Below, one piece after another: positions 18,732 through 27,280 of a stretch of DNA of 64,000 bases. The stretch is taken from positions 93,963-157,962 of the forward strand of contig JAFTIZ010000004.1 of assembly GCA_017456645.1 (NCBI GenBank), in the 5' to 3' direction. Source of the DNA: Oscillospiraceae bacterium. GTDB taxonomy: Bacteria; Bacillota; Clostridia; Oscillospirales; Oscillospiraceae. A program made the translations under genes and the position numbers. Position 1 is the stretch's first letter; every line of letters begins with the position of its first letter. Under the pieces are notes generated by a model. It was not told where the DNA came from. It did no database searches and worked only from the letters and a program-made list of their open reading frames with translations.

Positions 18732-18954
18732 AATAAAAACGTCGCCCCCAAAATATAGGGGCGACGTGAATCGCGGTACCACCCTAATTCGCCTGCTATG
18801 CAGGCATCTTAGATGCTCTGTAACGGGAGCTCCCGTCCCGGTCATCCCGGGCTGCTTGGAAGTGGCTTGCAAACGTCCGAACAAAGGGCTTTCACCGCTC
18901 CCCTCTCGCTATGGAACCTTCATTTGCTTAGCTTCCGCATCGCTTTTGCATATC
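18732..18954 (-). promoter_or_regulatory. T-box riboswitch controlling alaS
   Basis: The conserved T-box sequence AGGGTGGTACCGCG lies at 18773-18786 on the minus strand; its TGGT bulge can pair with an ACCA 3' end. It is followed by a strong terminator stem (GTCGCCCC with GGGGCGAC) and a T-rich tract ending 26 bp before alaS. T-boxes read uncharged tRNA and allow transcription when charging is low, so this should sense tRNA(Ala). A GCT within GGAAGCTAAGC upstream is a possible specifier codon but I could not fold stem I to confirm it. Confidence 0.93.
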
Positions 18955-18960
18955 CACGAT

Positions 18961-18988
18961 ATTTTAACACAAATCAAAAAAAAGTCAA
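18961..18988 (-). promoter_or_regulatory. Promoter of the T-box/alaS transcript
   Basis: TTGACT (18983-18988) and TAAAAT (18961-18966) on the minus strand, 16-bp spacer. The -35 box overlaps the stop codon of the upstream PaaK-like gene. Confidence 0.75.
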
Positions 18989-19911
18989 CTGTTTTCGTCG
19001 GCTTTTCTCCAGGTTGGCCGGAACCAGAATGGAACATCCTTGTCGGGGTTCCAATTACGGATCGCCCGTCCGCCACATTGAGGCAGCGGAGGCAGCTTCT
19101 CACCGGGGATCATCACAAGCTCGATCTCCAGACCGTAACGTCCGCTGCGGAAGCGGCAATCAAGGACACTGGTCCACAGCATCAGTTCTCTACCCAGCCG
19201 CTCCTCGTATTCATCCACATCCTCGCCGGAATACATATCCATCAGCAGAGCCGACCTACATCCGCAGGCGCAGGGAGTCCGTCTCATTTTGGCGCATTCC
19301 GCGGTATGATAGCGCAATTCGGGAGCGCTCTTGGGAGTTACGACCACATATCCGCTTTCGCCGTCAGGCAGAACATTTCCGGCGTTATCGACGATCTCGA
19401 AGTCAAACAGATCGTCACGCAAATGAATAACCGCTTCCTTGTTGCAGGTAAAGCCTCCGACCATAGGTCCGCTTCCGGGGCCATAGCAACCCCAGACCTG
19501 ACAATCCAACCCTTTTTGAATACCTTCTATGATCCAATTCGTGCAACGATAACCAACCGTGATCACGTTGCGGAAATACAAGGGTGTGTAGGTATGTTTG
19601 GCAAGCTTCGTCAAACCAAGCACCACAAACGGAGGGGCGGAAATCGCCGTAGCACGGGAACGGAAGGCCAAATGCATCAAGGTCTTCCATCGAAGATCTT
19701 CAGGAATCACAGGTTTCACACCGATCTTCATTGCGGCACGTGCCAGCAGATCGCCGATATTTTCCGGCTCATGATTATCGAAGCAAATCATGAACTTATC
19801 CCCGGGGCGCAAAAATTTCTTCAGATTCTCCGCAAGGTAATCGATTGTCTGATCCAGCATTTCCGGTAAACGCATAGCGTCTTCCAGGCGTCGCAACCCT
19901 TCGATAAACAT
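18985..19911 (-). CDS. PaaK-like adenylate-forming protein, short form
   Basis: 308 residues from ATG 19911 (AGGAGG 7 bp upstream). The C-terminal half resembles phenylacetate-CoA ligase-type enzymes: FDFEIVDNAGNVLPDGESGYVVVTP, then PELRYHTAECAKM in place of the usual PLIRYRTGD, then the CACGC pair. Typical PaaK proteins have about 430 residues, and the Ser/Thr/Gly-rich ATP-binding loop near the N-terminus is not evident, so this may be a trimmed or divergent member with altered chemistry. It could activate an acid to acyl-AMP/CoA, or have lost activity. No pathway partner is adjacent. Confidence 0.6.
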   Translation of the reverse strand: MFIEGLRRLEDAMRLPEMLDQTIDYLAENLKKFLRPGDKFMICFDNHEPENIGDLLARAAMKIGVKPVIPEDLRWKTLMHLAFRSRATAISAPPFVVLGLTKLAKHTYTPLYFRNVITVGYRCTNWIIEGIQKGLDCQVWGCYGPGSGPMVGGFTCNKEAVIHLRDDLFDFEIVDNAGNVLPDGESGYVVVTPKSAPELRYHTAECAKMRRTPCACGCRSALLMDMYSGEDVDEYEERLGRELMLWTSVLDCRFRSGRYGLEIELVMIPGEKLPPLPQCGGRAIRNWNPDKDVPFWFRPTWRKADENS

Positions 19912-19997
19912 TTTCGCACCTCCTATCGACATTTGTGTTCATTATACACACATCTAACACAAAATTGCAATAGTTTTTTAGAAAAAACCAAAAAAAC

Positions 19998-20030
19998 GCA
20001 AAATTCCCGGACGAAAACCGTCCGGGAATT
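19998..20030 (-). terminator. Intrinsic terminator after glyA
   Basis: AATTCCCGGACG pairs with its complement around a TTTT-containing loop just downstream of the glyA stop; a T-rich tract (TTGCG then T7) follows on the minus strand. Confidence 0.85.
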
Positions 20031-20036
20031 GTAAGT

Positions 20037-21290
20037 TTACTTGTACAGAGGGAATTTTTCGCAGATTTCAGCCACAGTAGCGTGAACCTCAGCCTGAGTG
20101 CCCTCGAAATCACGGGCGGTCAGACCGATGCAATGAGCGATCTGCTTCATCTCTGCCTCGCCCAGACCGCGGGTTGTAACCGCGGCGGTGCCGATGCGAA
20201 CACCACTGGTGACAGCGGGCTTCTCAGGATCGTTAGGGATAGCATTCTTGTTCAGGGTGATGTGGTTTGCGTCGCAACGAGTCTGCAGCTCCTTGCCGGT
20301 GATGTTCATAGGACGCAGATCCGCCAGCATCAGGTGATTATCGGTGCCGCCGGTGACCAAATCAAAGCCCTCTTCCACCAAAGCGGAAGCCATGGCCTTG
20401 GCGTTCTTTACGACATTGTTGGCATAGGTCTTGAATTCAGGCTGCATAGCCTCACCGAAGCAAACAGCCTTGGCAGCGATAACGTGCTCCAGAGGGCCGC
20501 CCTGAGTGCCGGGGAAAACTGCAGAGTTCAGCTTCTTGGCGTACTCCTCACGGGCCAGAATCAGGCCGCCACGGGGACCGCGGAGAGTCTTATGGGTGGT
20601 GGTGGTGACGATATCGGCATAGGGCACGGGGCTCTGATGAACGCCGCCGGCAACCAGACCGGCAATGTGCGCCATATCCACCATCAGCACTGCGCCAACC
20701 TCGTGGGCAATGTCGGCAAAGATGCTGAAATCGATGGCTCTGGGGTAAGCGGAAGCGCCGGCAATGATCAGCTTGGGCTGGCACTGCTTAGCCATATCAC
20801 GGATCTGATCGTAGTCGATCAGGCCGGTGTCATGGTTGACATCATAGGAAACCACATTATAGTACTTGCCAGAGATGTTGGCAGGGCTGCCGTGGGACAG
20901 GTGGCCGCCGTTGGCAAGGCTCATACCCATCATGGTATCGCCGGGCTGCAGCAGAGCCAGCTGTACGGCCATGTTGGCCTGAGCACCGGAGTGTGGCTGA
21001 ACGTTGGCAAACTCTGCGCCGAACAGCTTCTTGGCACGCTCGATACACAGTGCCTCCAGCTCATCGACGTGCTGGCAGCCGCCGTAGTAGCGCTTGCCAG
21101 GCAGGCCCTCGGCATACTTATTGGTCAAAATGGAGCCCATGGCGGCAATGACAGCGGGAGAGGCAAAGTTCTCGGAGGCGATCAGCTCCAGACCGTCCTG
21201 CTGGCGAACCAGCTCCTTACCCATCATAGCAGCAATCTCGGGATCAAACTGAGAAACAAATCCGATGGAATCAATGGGTTTTCCGTACAT
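20037..21290 (-). CDS. glyA: Serine hydroxymethyltransferase
   Basis: 417 residues from ATG 21290 (AAGGAAT upstream); the frame stays open further upstream but that stretch is the riboswitch leader. A PLP enzyme that interconverts serine and glycine while loading one-carbon units on tetrahydrofolate. Motifs: [40 protein letters not shown] and [13 protein letters not shown] with the PLP lysine. Full length. Controlled by the upstream glycine riboswitch, fitting its use or production of glycine. Confidence 0.97.
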   Translation of the reverse strand: MYGKPIDSIGFVSQFDPEIAAMMGKELVRQQDGLELIASENFASPAVIAAMGSILTNKYAEGLPGKRYYGGCQHVDELEALCIERAKKLFGAEFANVQPHSGAQANMAVQLALLQPGDTMMGMSLANGGHLSHGSPANISGKYYNVVSYDVNHDTGLIDYDQIRDMAKQCQPKLIIAGASAYPRAIDFSIFADIAHEVGAVLMVDMAHIAGLVAGGVHQSPVPYADIVTTTTHKTLRGPRGGLILAREEYAKKLNSAVFPGTQGGPLEHVIAAKAVCFGEAMQPEFKTYANNVVKNAKAMASALVEEGFDLVTGGTDNHLMLADLRPMNITGKELQTRCDANHITLNKNAIPNDPEKPAVTSGVRIGTAAVTTRGLGEAEMKQIAHCIGLTARDFEGTQAEVHATVAEICEKFPLYK

Positions 21291-21316
21291 AAATAATTCC
21301 TTCTTTCTAATTAATA

Positions 21317-21350
21317 CCAAAAATTGCAGTCCCCACCAAATGAGGACTGC
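21317..21350 (-). terminator. Terminator in the glyA riboswitch leader
   Basis: GCAGTCC and GGACTGC stem followed by AATTTTTGG on the minus strand, between the glycine aptamer and glyA. It is the likely expression platform. Confidence 0.8.
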
Positions 21351-21370
21351 ACTTAACATACATGATACAC

Positions 21371-21490
21371 ATCTCTGTCCGTTTGCCTGAGAGATTCGGC
21401 TTTCGCCTTGCACCTTCGGCACACAACTGAATGTGTTCTCCAGAGAGTCCTCTACCTTCGGTCTGATCCGGGGATTTTCCGAAGGCTTCA
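21371..21490 (-). promoter_or_regulatory. Glycine riboswitch upstream of glyA
   Basis: On the minus strand the glycine aptamer consensus is clear: GCCGAAGGTGCAA, a short GGCGAAAGCC hairpin, then AATCTCTCAGGCAAACGGACAGAG. Just 5' of it lies TCTGGAGA and a separate hairpin in which CCTTCGG (21479-21485) pairs with CCGAAGG (21455-21461). This looks like a single aptamer with a 5' ghost aptamer hairpin rather than a full tandem pair. A terminator follows at 21317-21350. Confidence 0.92.
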
Positions 21491-21515
21491 TAGGGTATTT
21501 GGTTTTCTATATGTT

Positions 21516-21543
21516 AGTATACTTGTTTTTTGCAAAATGTCAA
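21516..21543 (-). promoter_or_regulatory. Promoter of the glycine riboswitch/glyA transcript
   Basis: TTGACA (21538-21543) and TATACT (21516-21521) on the minus strand with a 16-bp spacer, about 20 bp ahead of the riboswitch. Confidence 0.82.
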
Positions 21544-21612
21544 CCACCGAGAAAAGTTTTGGAATATTGTACAGCACGCGGTCGAATACAGTGATATTTA
21601 TGTGTATTTTTA

Positions 21613-21930
21613 TCAAAGACACTTGTCGCTCCTCGAAATCAAAAACACCCTGTCGGCAAAGCCGCCCCGCTCCTCGTGTTTCTTCTGATACACCTGCATC
21701 AGTTTCTGCCGACCAACGCCCAGATCCTCCGCCAGAGCGAAGACGACTTCCAGAATATCCGCCAGCTCTTCGGCGTTGTGCGCCTGATGAAATTCCGCGA
21801 CTTCCTCGTCCAGCTTTTTATCAAGGCATCGGGTGTAATCCTCATCGTCCAGAATGCGGATCACAGGGTTCTCCCCTTTCTGACGAATCAGTTCCGGGAT
21901 CCGATCACGAACCAGTTTGTTGTAGGTCAT
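21613..21930 (-). CDS. MazG-like nucleoside triphosphate pyrophosphohydrolase-type protein
   Basis: 105 residues. The start MTYNKLVRDRIPELI and the acidic LDEEVAEFHQAHNAEELADILEVV pattern (EExxE with ExxD) match the all-alpha NTP pyrophosphohydrolase superfamily (MazG/HisE-like), thought to clear non-canonical nucleotides. No HisI or other histidine genes are nearby, so a phosphoribosyl-ATP role is unlikely. It overlaps the preceding deacetylase gene by 4 bp and is in its operon. Confidence 0.85.
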   Translation of the reverse strand: MTYNKLVRDRIPELIRQKGENPVIRILDDEDYTRCLDKKLDEEVAEFHQAHNAEELADILEVVFALAEDLGVGRQKLMQVYQKKHEERGGFADRVFLISRSDKCL

Positions 21931-22751
21931 TGCTTGCTCCTTTCATAACGTTCGCCGGGCAGCAGCCGCACCACTTCCCCATCCACACGGAACCACAGCG
22001 GCGTAACCGAAGGATTGTAAATGCCGCTATCCGTGATCTGCGCCTGCTTCATAGCCCGAAGATACCGAACGATCTGTAAGTGGGTCATGGGCAAAACATC
22101 CTCATCCTCCGCAACCCGGCGACAGATCTGCTCCATTTTCTCCCAAAGCTGCGCCGCATCCAGATCATAGGAATGACCTACGATTTGACACAGCGCCAGC
22201 TCCTCATCGGTTGCAAAAAAGCCGTCCACAAATGAATCCAATTCCGGCTCCAGATGGAAGATACCACAGCTCCAAAAATAAGGATCCTGCCACGGGAAAT
22301 AATTATGTGTCAGCTCGGAATTGCGTCCGTATTCAAAGCCGCACTCCTTGACGCATTGATACACTGTTTCATCGTAAAAATGAAAGGGAACGCCAAAGCC
22401 TGCCACTTCCCTGCCGAACAGCTCCTCCAGCCGCCGCTTATCCTCACCCATTTCCCAAAGAATCTCCTCCCGGGTTTTGGTGCTGAGATAAGGATGCGTC
22501 AACGTATGAGATGCGATCTCATGGCCGTCATACAGATGGCGTACAGCCTCTATGCTCAGCCGCTTGACCACCATGCCGGTTTCATGCACCCATTCAAACT
22601 CCTGCTCCATCAGCTGGGAGTTCAGGTTGAACGTACCCTTGATGCCATAGCGGTTCAGCAGCGCCACAAAGCGAACGTCCTGTAAAATGCCATCGTCATA
22701 GGTAATATTAAAGGCCTTGGATTTGCCGTTCGGATAACAACGGATGATCAT
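21927..22751 (-). CDS. Polysaccharide deacetylase (CE4 family)
   Basis: 274 residues, no signal peptide, so predicted cytoplasmic. Motif 1 NITYDDGILQD gives the catalytic Asp and metal Asp; motif 2 ASHTLTHPYLS gives the metal-binding His pair. These match metal-dependent carbohydrate esterase 4 enzymes that remove N-acetyl groups. A missing export signal is unusual for a peptidoglycan deacetylase, so an intracellular substrate is possible. It has its own promoter and is followed by the overlapping MazG-like gene. Confidence 0.85.
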   Translation of the reverse strand: MIIRCYPNGKSKAFNITYDDGILQDVRFVALLNRYGIKGTFNLNSQLMEQEFEWVHETGMVVKRLSIEAVRHLYDGHEIASHTLTHPYLSTKTREEILWEMGEDKRRLEELFGREVAGFGVPFHFYDETVYQCVKECGFEYGRNSELTHNYFPWQDPYFWSCGIFHLEPELDSFVDGFFATDEELALCQIVGHSYDLDAAQLWEKMEQICRRVAEDEDVLPMTHLQIVRYLRAMKQAQITDSGIYNPSVTPLWFRVDGEVVRLLPGERYERSKQ

Positions 22752-22780
22752 AGCTTCACCTGCTTTCTATCGATGGTTCT

Positions 22781-22808
22781 ATTATACCAAAACCCATGTA
22801 CAATTCAA
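22781..22808 (-). promoter_or_regulatory. Promoter for the deacetylase/MazG-like operon
   Basis: TTGAAT (22803-22808) and TATAAT (22781-22786) on the minus strand, 16-bp spacer, about 30 bp from the start codon. Confidence 0.7.
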
Positions 22809-22836
22809 CAGAAAACCGTATCCCATCAGGAATTAT

Positions 22837-22865
22837 TTGACTTTTTTCTGCACGGGCTTTATAAT
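22837..22865 (+). promoter_or_regulatory. Promoter for the cytidylate-kinase-like gene
   Basis: TTGACT and TATAAT with a 17-bp spacer, 33 bp ahead of the ATG and divergent from the deacetylase promoter. Confidence 0.85.
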
Positions 22866-22898
22866 ATAAGTACAAACCAAATACAAGGAGGCGTTATC

Positions 22899-23501
22899 AT
22901 GGGTACGAAGATCATCACCATCAGCCGCCAGTTTGGCAGCGGCGGACGCAGCATCGGTCGGGAGGTGGCCGAACGGCTGGGCATCCCGTTTTACGATAAG
23001 GAGCTGGTCGAGCAGGTCGCACTAGAGTCCGGTTTCGCCCCTTCCTTCGTAGAGGAAAACGGCGAGCACTCCCCCACTCGCAGCCGTCTGGCTTACGCCT
23101 TCTCCCACCAGAGCATCCCGGGGGTCATGAACGGAATGTCCATCGCGGATTTTCTGTGGAGTGTGCAATGTAACGTCATTATGCAGCTGGCGGACAAGGG
23201 TCCCTGCGTCATTGTCGGCCGGAACGCGGATTACATTCTGAAGGATCGCAAGGATTGTCTGGACGTTTTCATCCACGCCGATACCGATTTCCGTGCTGAC
23301 CGCATCGTCCGTCTGTACGGCGAATCCGAAAAGAGTCCCGTGGCTCGTCTGAACGAAAAAGACAAGCGCCGCATGATCAATTATCAGCACTACACCGGCC
23401 GGGTCTGGGGTCAAAGCGAGAACTATGACCTCTGCCTGAACAGCGGCGAGCTTGGCATTGAAACCTGCGTTGAGCTGATCGTCGCCGCCGCAACCAAATA
23501 A
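22899..23501 (+). CDS. Cytidylate kinase-like protein
   Basis: 200 residues from ATG 22899 with AAGGAGG upstream. The N-terminus TIISRQFGSGGRSIGREVAERLGIPFYDKEL matches the cytidylate-kinase-like family (P-loop variant GSGGRSIG). CVIVGRNADYIL and the R/D-rich DFRADRIVRLYG and NEKDKRRMINYQHYTG segments agree with nucleotide-kinase folds. The family's substrate is not established; it is not the classical CMP kinase Cmk. Single gene between its own promoter and a terminator. Confidence 0.85.
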   Translation: MGTKIITISRQFGSGGRSIGREVAERLGIPFYDKELVEQVALESGFAPSFVEENGEHSPTRSRLAYAFSHQSIPGVMNGMSIADFLWSVQCNVIMQLADKGPCVIVGRNADYILKDRKDCLDVFIHADTDFRADRIVRLYGESEKSPVARLNEKDKRRMINYQHYTGRVWGQSENYDLCLNSGELGIETCVELIVAAATK

Positions 23502-23508
23502 CAAAAAA

Positions 23509-23536
23509 GCATCCGGTGAACACACCGGATGCTTTT
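23509..23536. terminator. Bidirectional intrinsic terminator
   Basis: GCATCCGGTG pairs with CACCGGATGC, with A6 to the left and TTTT to the right. It lies between two convergent genes. Confidence 0.88.
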
Positions 23537-23537
23537 C

Positions 23538-24095
23538 TTATTTCCGTTTTTTGTCCTTAAGGCCGCCGCTGAAGCAGGCCAAACCCAGAATGCCACACAG
23601 AGCGGCAGCTTCCAGAATAAATTCGATCAGGCGGAAGCTGAAAATATATCCACCAAGATCAAATACCAGAAAACGCACCACAAAGGTAACGATCAGCACC
23701 AGCACCGTCAGGCTCTTGCTGAGCATGCCCCAGCCGATGCCAAGCATGGCCGCACCGCAAAGAACATAGCCCACCACTGCCAGAATGATCCGCAGCACGC
23801 TGCCGCCGGAGAAGCTTTGCAGCAGCAAAAGAAGACAGTACCCTGCGCCCATGATGCCGTAAACGTTAGGCAGATCCAGCTTGATGCCACGAATCATCAC
23901 CATGTAAGCAGCTTCAAGAAGCATGGGCAGGATCAAAAATACGATCAAATTCCACACACCGGCACTTTCCGGACGGGTAAAGCCAAAGAAATATGCGATC
24001 CGCAGAAAAAACGCGCAGCCCATCAGTGCCGCCGCGGCGACATGCTGCTTGCTGTCAAAATCCATCCGGTATCGATAGGTTTGCTTCAATGCCAT
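23538..24095 (-). CDS. Multi-pass membrane protein of unknown function
   Basis: 185 residues with about five or six predicted transmembrane helices (segments near 20-37, 47-66, 80-98, 101-120, 124-143, 150-172) and a basic C-terminal KDKKRK tail. No family recognised. GGGAGG precedes the ATG. It stands alone between a terminator and the DUF4317 gene. Confidence 0.75.
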   Translation of the reverse strand: MALKQTYRYRMDFDSKQHVAAAALMGCAFFLRIAYFFGFTRPESAGVWNLIVFLILPMLLEAAYMVMIRGIKLDLPNVYGIMGAGYCLLLLLQSFSGGSVLRIILAVVGYVLCGAAMLGIGWGMLSKSLTVLVLIVTFVVRFLVFDLGGYIFSFRLIEFILEAAALCGILGLACFSGGLKDKKRK

Positions 24096-24154
24096 AGCTT
24101 ACACCTCCCAGCTTTCGTTTATTATACGTCAAGAAGCGGCAAAATGCAACGGTT

Positions 24155-25306
24155 TTATACACCCACCGCTTCGCCGTCGGAAATACGAATGTTTACGCCA
24201 TTGACCTCCACATTCTCGTCGGCATTGATCAAAATGTACTTCACTCCGCCGATGATACGGGTCTCGATCAAATCCGTCCGATCAGGCGCGACTTTGATGA
24301 TCACGTCCGGAGTCTGAACCTCAAAGCGCTTGTTGTCGATGATGTTTTTCGGATGCACATCCGCCTCAAAGCCAAAGGCCTCATCATATTCCACGCTGAA
24401 CTTTGCCAGACGTTCCTCCGAGACGCCGCAGGAGGACAGCACATCCTTCACATCGTCCTTGCTCACCGTCAAGGCTTCGGGAACCTTGGCCTCCTTGTGC
24501 AGCTCAATGCGCTGGCACAGCTGGTCGTGAACCGTCTGCACCACATCCATGCTGCACTCATCCTCCAGCGCCGTAGTCAGCAGCGCCTCGAAGGACTTCT
24601 TCTGCTCAGCCGCAGGCTTGGGAATAGGTGTATTGAACACCGCAGCCACAAAATCTTCATGGCTGTCCTTGGGGCTGTGGGTGTAATAGAGCGCATTGTA
24701 AATATTCGTAGCCCGATTATCAAAGGCCGGGAACAGAAAGCCCAGCTCCGGCGCGGATACGATATTCAGCATGCCGCCGTCATGGAATTCCTTGGTCTCG
24801 GGGATGTAGTGCAGATTGGCCTTGGTCTGCTTAACGGGGCAGATGGCGCACATCAGATAGGTATAGACCTCAGAGGAATTATCCGATTGGGTATCATCAT
24901 CCTTGCTTTTGAAGGGCACATCGTAGCTGTCGCAGCCCAGCAGGATCAGGTAGCTAGAGTCCAGAGAAACGGTTTCAATGACCTTCTTGTAAAAGTCCAT
25001 CCGCAGGTTTTCTTCCTTCAGCTTACTTTCCCGCAGCTCCATCAGCAGCTTATGCTCCGGGCTGTCGGCCACCTGAGAGGTCTTGAAGGTGATGTCGATC
25101 AGATTTTTTCCCAGCTGGCCGGACAGAGTGCGGCGCAGCAGGGCGAAATATTTATCGGACTCATTTTCCGGCATCATGCCGGTGCTCTGACGGAACTCAG
25201 AAATGATCTCTTTATTGTCATTGACGTAGCAGCCAAACAGCGCCGTCATATTGCTGCGATCCCGACGGACTCTACGCCGGATCTCGCCGATTTCCTTGGT
25301 ATTCAT
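24155..25306 (-). CDS. DUF4317 domain protein
   Basis: 383 residues starting MNTKEIGEIRRRVRRDRSNMTALFGCYVN, the typical beginning of DUF4317 proteins, which are widespread in Clostridia and uncharacterised. Soluble, acidic, no signal peptide or membrane helix. A second in-frame ATG lies 11 codons upstream, but GAGGAT fits this start. Full family length. No operon partner is evident. Confidence 0.88.
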   Translation of the reverse strand: MNTKEIGEIRRRVRRDRSNMTALFGCYVNDNKEIISEFRQSTGMMPENESDKYFALLRRTLSGQLGKNLIDITFKTSQVADSPEHKLLMELRESKLKEENLRMDFYKKVIETVSLDSSYLILLGCDSYDVPFKSKDDDTQSDNSSEVYTYLMCAICPVKQTKANLHYIPETKEFHDGGMLNIVSAPELGFLFPAFDNRATNIYNALYYTHSPKDSHEDFVAAVFNTPIPKPAAEQKKSFEALLTTALEDECSMDVVQTVHDQLCQRIELHKEAKVPEALTVSKDDVKDVLSSCGVSEERLAKFSVEYDEAFGFEADVHPKNIIDNKRFEVQTPDVIIKVAPDRTDLIETRIIGGVKYILINADENVEVNGVNIRISDGEAVGV

Positions 25307-25383
25307 AATATCCTCACAATGAATTGGATTTGCGGCCACGCCGCCTGATGATTATAGCATAGTTCTCCGACGAATGCCACACA

Positions 25384-25417
25384 AAAATTGACGCACCTGC
25401 ACGGGTGCGTCAATTTT
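25384..25417 (-). terminator. Terminator at the end of the recA-pgsA operon
   Basis: AAAATTGACGCACC pairs with its complement around a 5-nt loop, ending in TTTT; two bases after the pgsA stop. Confidence 0.85.
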
Positions 25418-25418
25418 A

Positions 25419-25949
25419 TCATTCCCACAGACATTTCCAGTTGCGGATAAAGTACTCCACGCCAGAGTAAACCGTGGTAACCACGATCACGCCCACCACG
25501 ATAGCGCACAGCCATCCAATTGTGGGGAACGCCATCATAAAGCACAGGCCGATCATGGAGCTGGCGGTTTTGACCTTTCCGCTCCAGCCGGCAGCGATCA
25601 CCACGCCCTTGCCCACAGCCACCAGCCGCAGGCCGGTAACCGCAAACTCACGGGTAAGCACGATCATCAGCGCCCACGCCGGCACCTGCCCCCACTGGCA
25701 GAACATAACCATACAGGCGATGGTCAGCAGCTTATCCGCCAGCGGATCCAGAAATTTTCCAAAATCGCTGACCTGATTGTACTTTCTGGCGATCAGACCG
25801 TCAACGTAATCTGTCAGGCTAGCCAGAATAAACACACCCAGCGCGATCCACATCCAGTAATTGGGCTGACCGCCGCTCAGATACATGAAAGCCATATACA
25901 CCGGGATAAACGCCACCCGGATCAATGTGATCTTGCTTGCTAAGGTCAT
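25419..25949 (-). CDS. pgsA: CDP-diacylglycerol-glycerol-3-phosphate 3-phosphatidyltransferase
   Basis: 176 residues, multi-pass membrane enzyme that makes phosphatidylglycerol phosphate. The CDP-alcohol phosphotransferase motif is complete: DGLIARKYNQVSDFGKFLDP then LADK, which fits DGxxAR(x8)GxxxDxxxD. Start overlaps the rimO stop by 4 bp (ATGA). The rimO-pgsA order downstream of the recA region is common in Firmicutes. Confidence 0.94.
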   Translation of the reverse strand: MTLASKITLIRVAFIPVYMAFMYLSGGQPNYWMWIALGVFILASLTDYVDGLIARKYNQVSDFGKFLDPLADKLLTIACMVMFCQWGQVPAWALMIVLTREFAVTGLRLVAVGKGVVIAAGWSGKVKTASSMIGLCFMMAFPTIGWLCAIVVGVIVVTTVYSGVEYFIRNWKCLWE

Positions 25950-27280
25950 GCTTCATCCTCCACAAGATAGCCCGACAGGTCGCCCTCAACCAGTCCGTCG
26001 ATGTAAACCGTCACGAAATTGCCTTCGGAAAGATCCTCGTCGCTGGCGATCCATACTCTGCCGTCGATGTCCGGAGAATCGGCGTATGTACGGCCGTAAT
26101 ATTGCTCAAACTCTTCATCAAAGCCATCCACCAGTACCCGAAGGCATCTGCCGATCATGGCTTCATTGTACTCGTCCATGATGCGGGACTGGATGGTCTC
26201 GACCATGGCGGCGCGAGCCATGGCGGTCTCGCTGTCGGGATGCTCCATTTCCGCAGCGGGAGTGCCCTCCTCCGGTGAGAACGGGAACGCACCCACCCGC
26301 TCCAGCTTCAGTTCCTTTAGGAACAAGCACAGCTCCTCAAACTCCGCCTCTCCCTCACCGGGAAGTCCCGTGATGATGCTGGTGCGAAGAACCAGACCGG
26401 GAATGCGGCTGCGCAGCTTGGCAAACAGCTGACGCAGATACGCCCCGTCGCCACGGCGGTTCATGAGGGAAAGAATCTTGCTGTTGCAATGCTGGATGGG
26501 AATATCCAGATAATTTACGATCTTGGGCTCCGAGGCAATGACGTCGATGAGATCATCATCGATCTCGTCAGGATATAGATAATGGATCCGAACCCATTCG
26601 ATGCCATCGATCTGACACATCTGTCGAAGCAGCTGCGGCAGCAGGCGCTGATTTCCCGGCAGGTCAGTGCCGTAGCGGCTGGTATCCTGCGCCACCACGA
26701 TCAATTCCTTGACACCGCTGGAAGCCAGCAGACGAGCCTCATACAGCACATCATCCATCTGACGGCTGCGGAATTTGCCCCGCAGATAGGGAATCACGCA
26801 GTAGGCGCAGCGATTGTCGCAGCCCTCGGCGATTTTGATGAAGGCATAATGTTCAGGAGTGGTGACAATGCGTCCGGTTTCCAGCTCCGGCGCATCGATG
26901 GAGCCGAATTTGGATACACTTTCGCCCTCCAACAGCCGGTCGATGGCGGCGACTACATCGCCATAGCTGCCGGTGCCCAGAACACCGTCCACCTCAGGCA
27001 GTTCCTCCATGATCTGATCCTGATACCGCTGGGAAAGACAGCCGGTGACCAGAATCTTACCCACACTCCCCTGCTGCTTCAGCTGAGCCGTCATCAAGAT
27101 AAAGTCGATGGCTTCGGATTTTGCCGAATCGATAAAACCGCAGGTGTTGATGACCACCACATCGCAGCCCTCGATGCCGGCGCAGACCGTATGTCCGGCC
27201 TCCTGCACGCGGTACATCATCCGCTCGCAATCCACCTGATTCTTGGCGCAGCCAAGGGAAATAAAACCTATATTAGCCAT
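25946..27280 (-). CDS. rimO: Ribosomal protein S12 methylthiotransferase
   Basis: 444 residues from ATG 27280 (AGGAGG 6 bp upstream). Radical SAM enzyme that adds a methylthio group to a conserved Asp of ribosomal protein S12. It has the N-terminal cluster domain (SLGCAKNQVDCE), the radical SAM motif CDNRCAYC, the RGKFRSR segment, and a C-terminal TRAM domain with DIDGRVWI. Overlaps recX by 8 bp. Confidence 0.95.
   Translation of the reverse strand: MANIGFISLGCAKNQVDCERMMYRVQEAGHTVCAGIEGCDVVVINTCGFIDSAKSEAIDFILMTAQLKQQGSVGKILVTGCLSQRYQDQIMEELPEVDGVLGTGSYGDVVAAIDRLLEGESVSKFGSIDAPELETGRIVTTPEHYAFIKIAEGCDNRCAYCVIPYLRGKFRSRQMDDVLYEARLLASSGVKELIVVAQDTSRYGTDLPGNQRLLPQLLRQMCQIDGIEWVRIHYLYPDEIDDDLIDVIASEPKIVNYLDIPIQHCNSKILSLMNRRGDGAYLRQLFAKLRSRIPGLVLRTSIITGLPGEGEAEFEELCLFLKELKLERVGAFPFSPEEGTPAAEMEHPDSETAMARAAMVETIQSRIMDEYNEAMIGRCLRVLVDGFDEEFEQYYGRTYADSPDIDGRVWIASDEDLSEGNFVTVYIDGLVEGDLSGYLVEDEA

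Noticed and set aside
16405-18732. 775-codon ORF on the plus strand opposite alaS
   Set aside because: It is a shadow of the alanyl-tRNA synthetase gene, lacks a ribosome binding site and has no recognisable domain.
20082-21296. 404-codon plus-strand ORF opposite glyA
   Set aside because: Antisense shadow of a biased housekeeping gene; no start signal.
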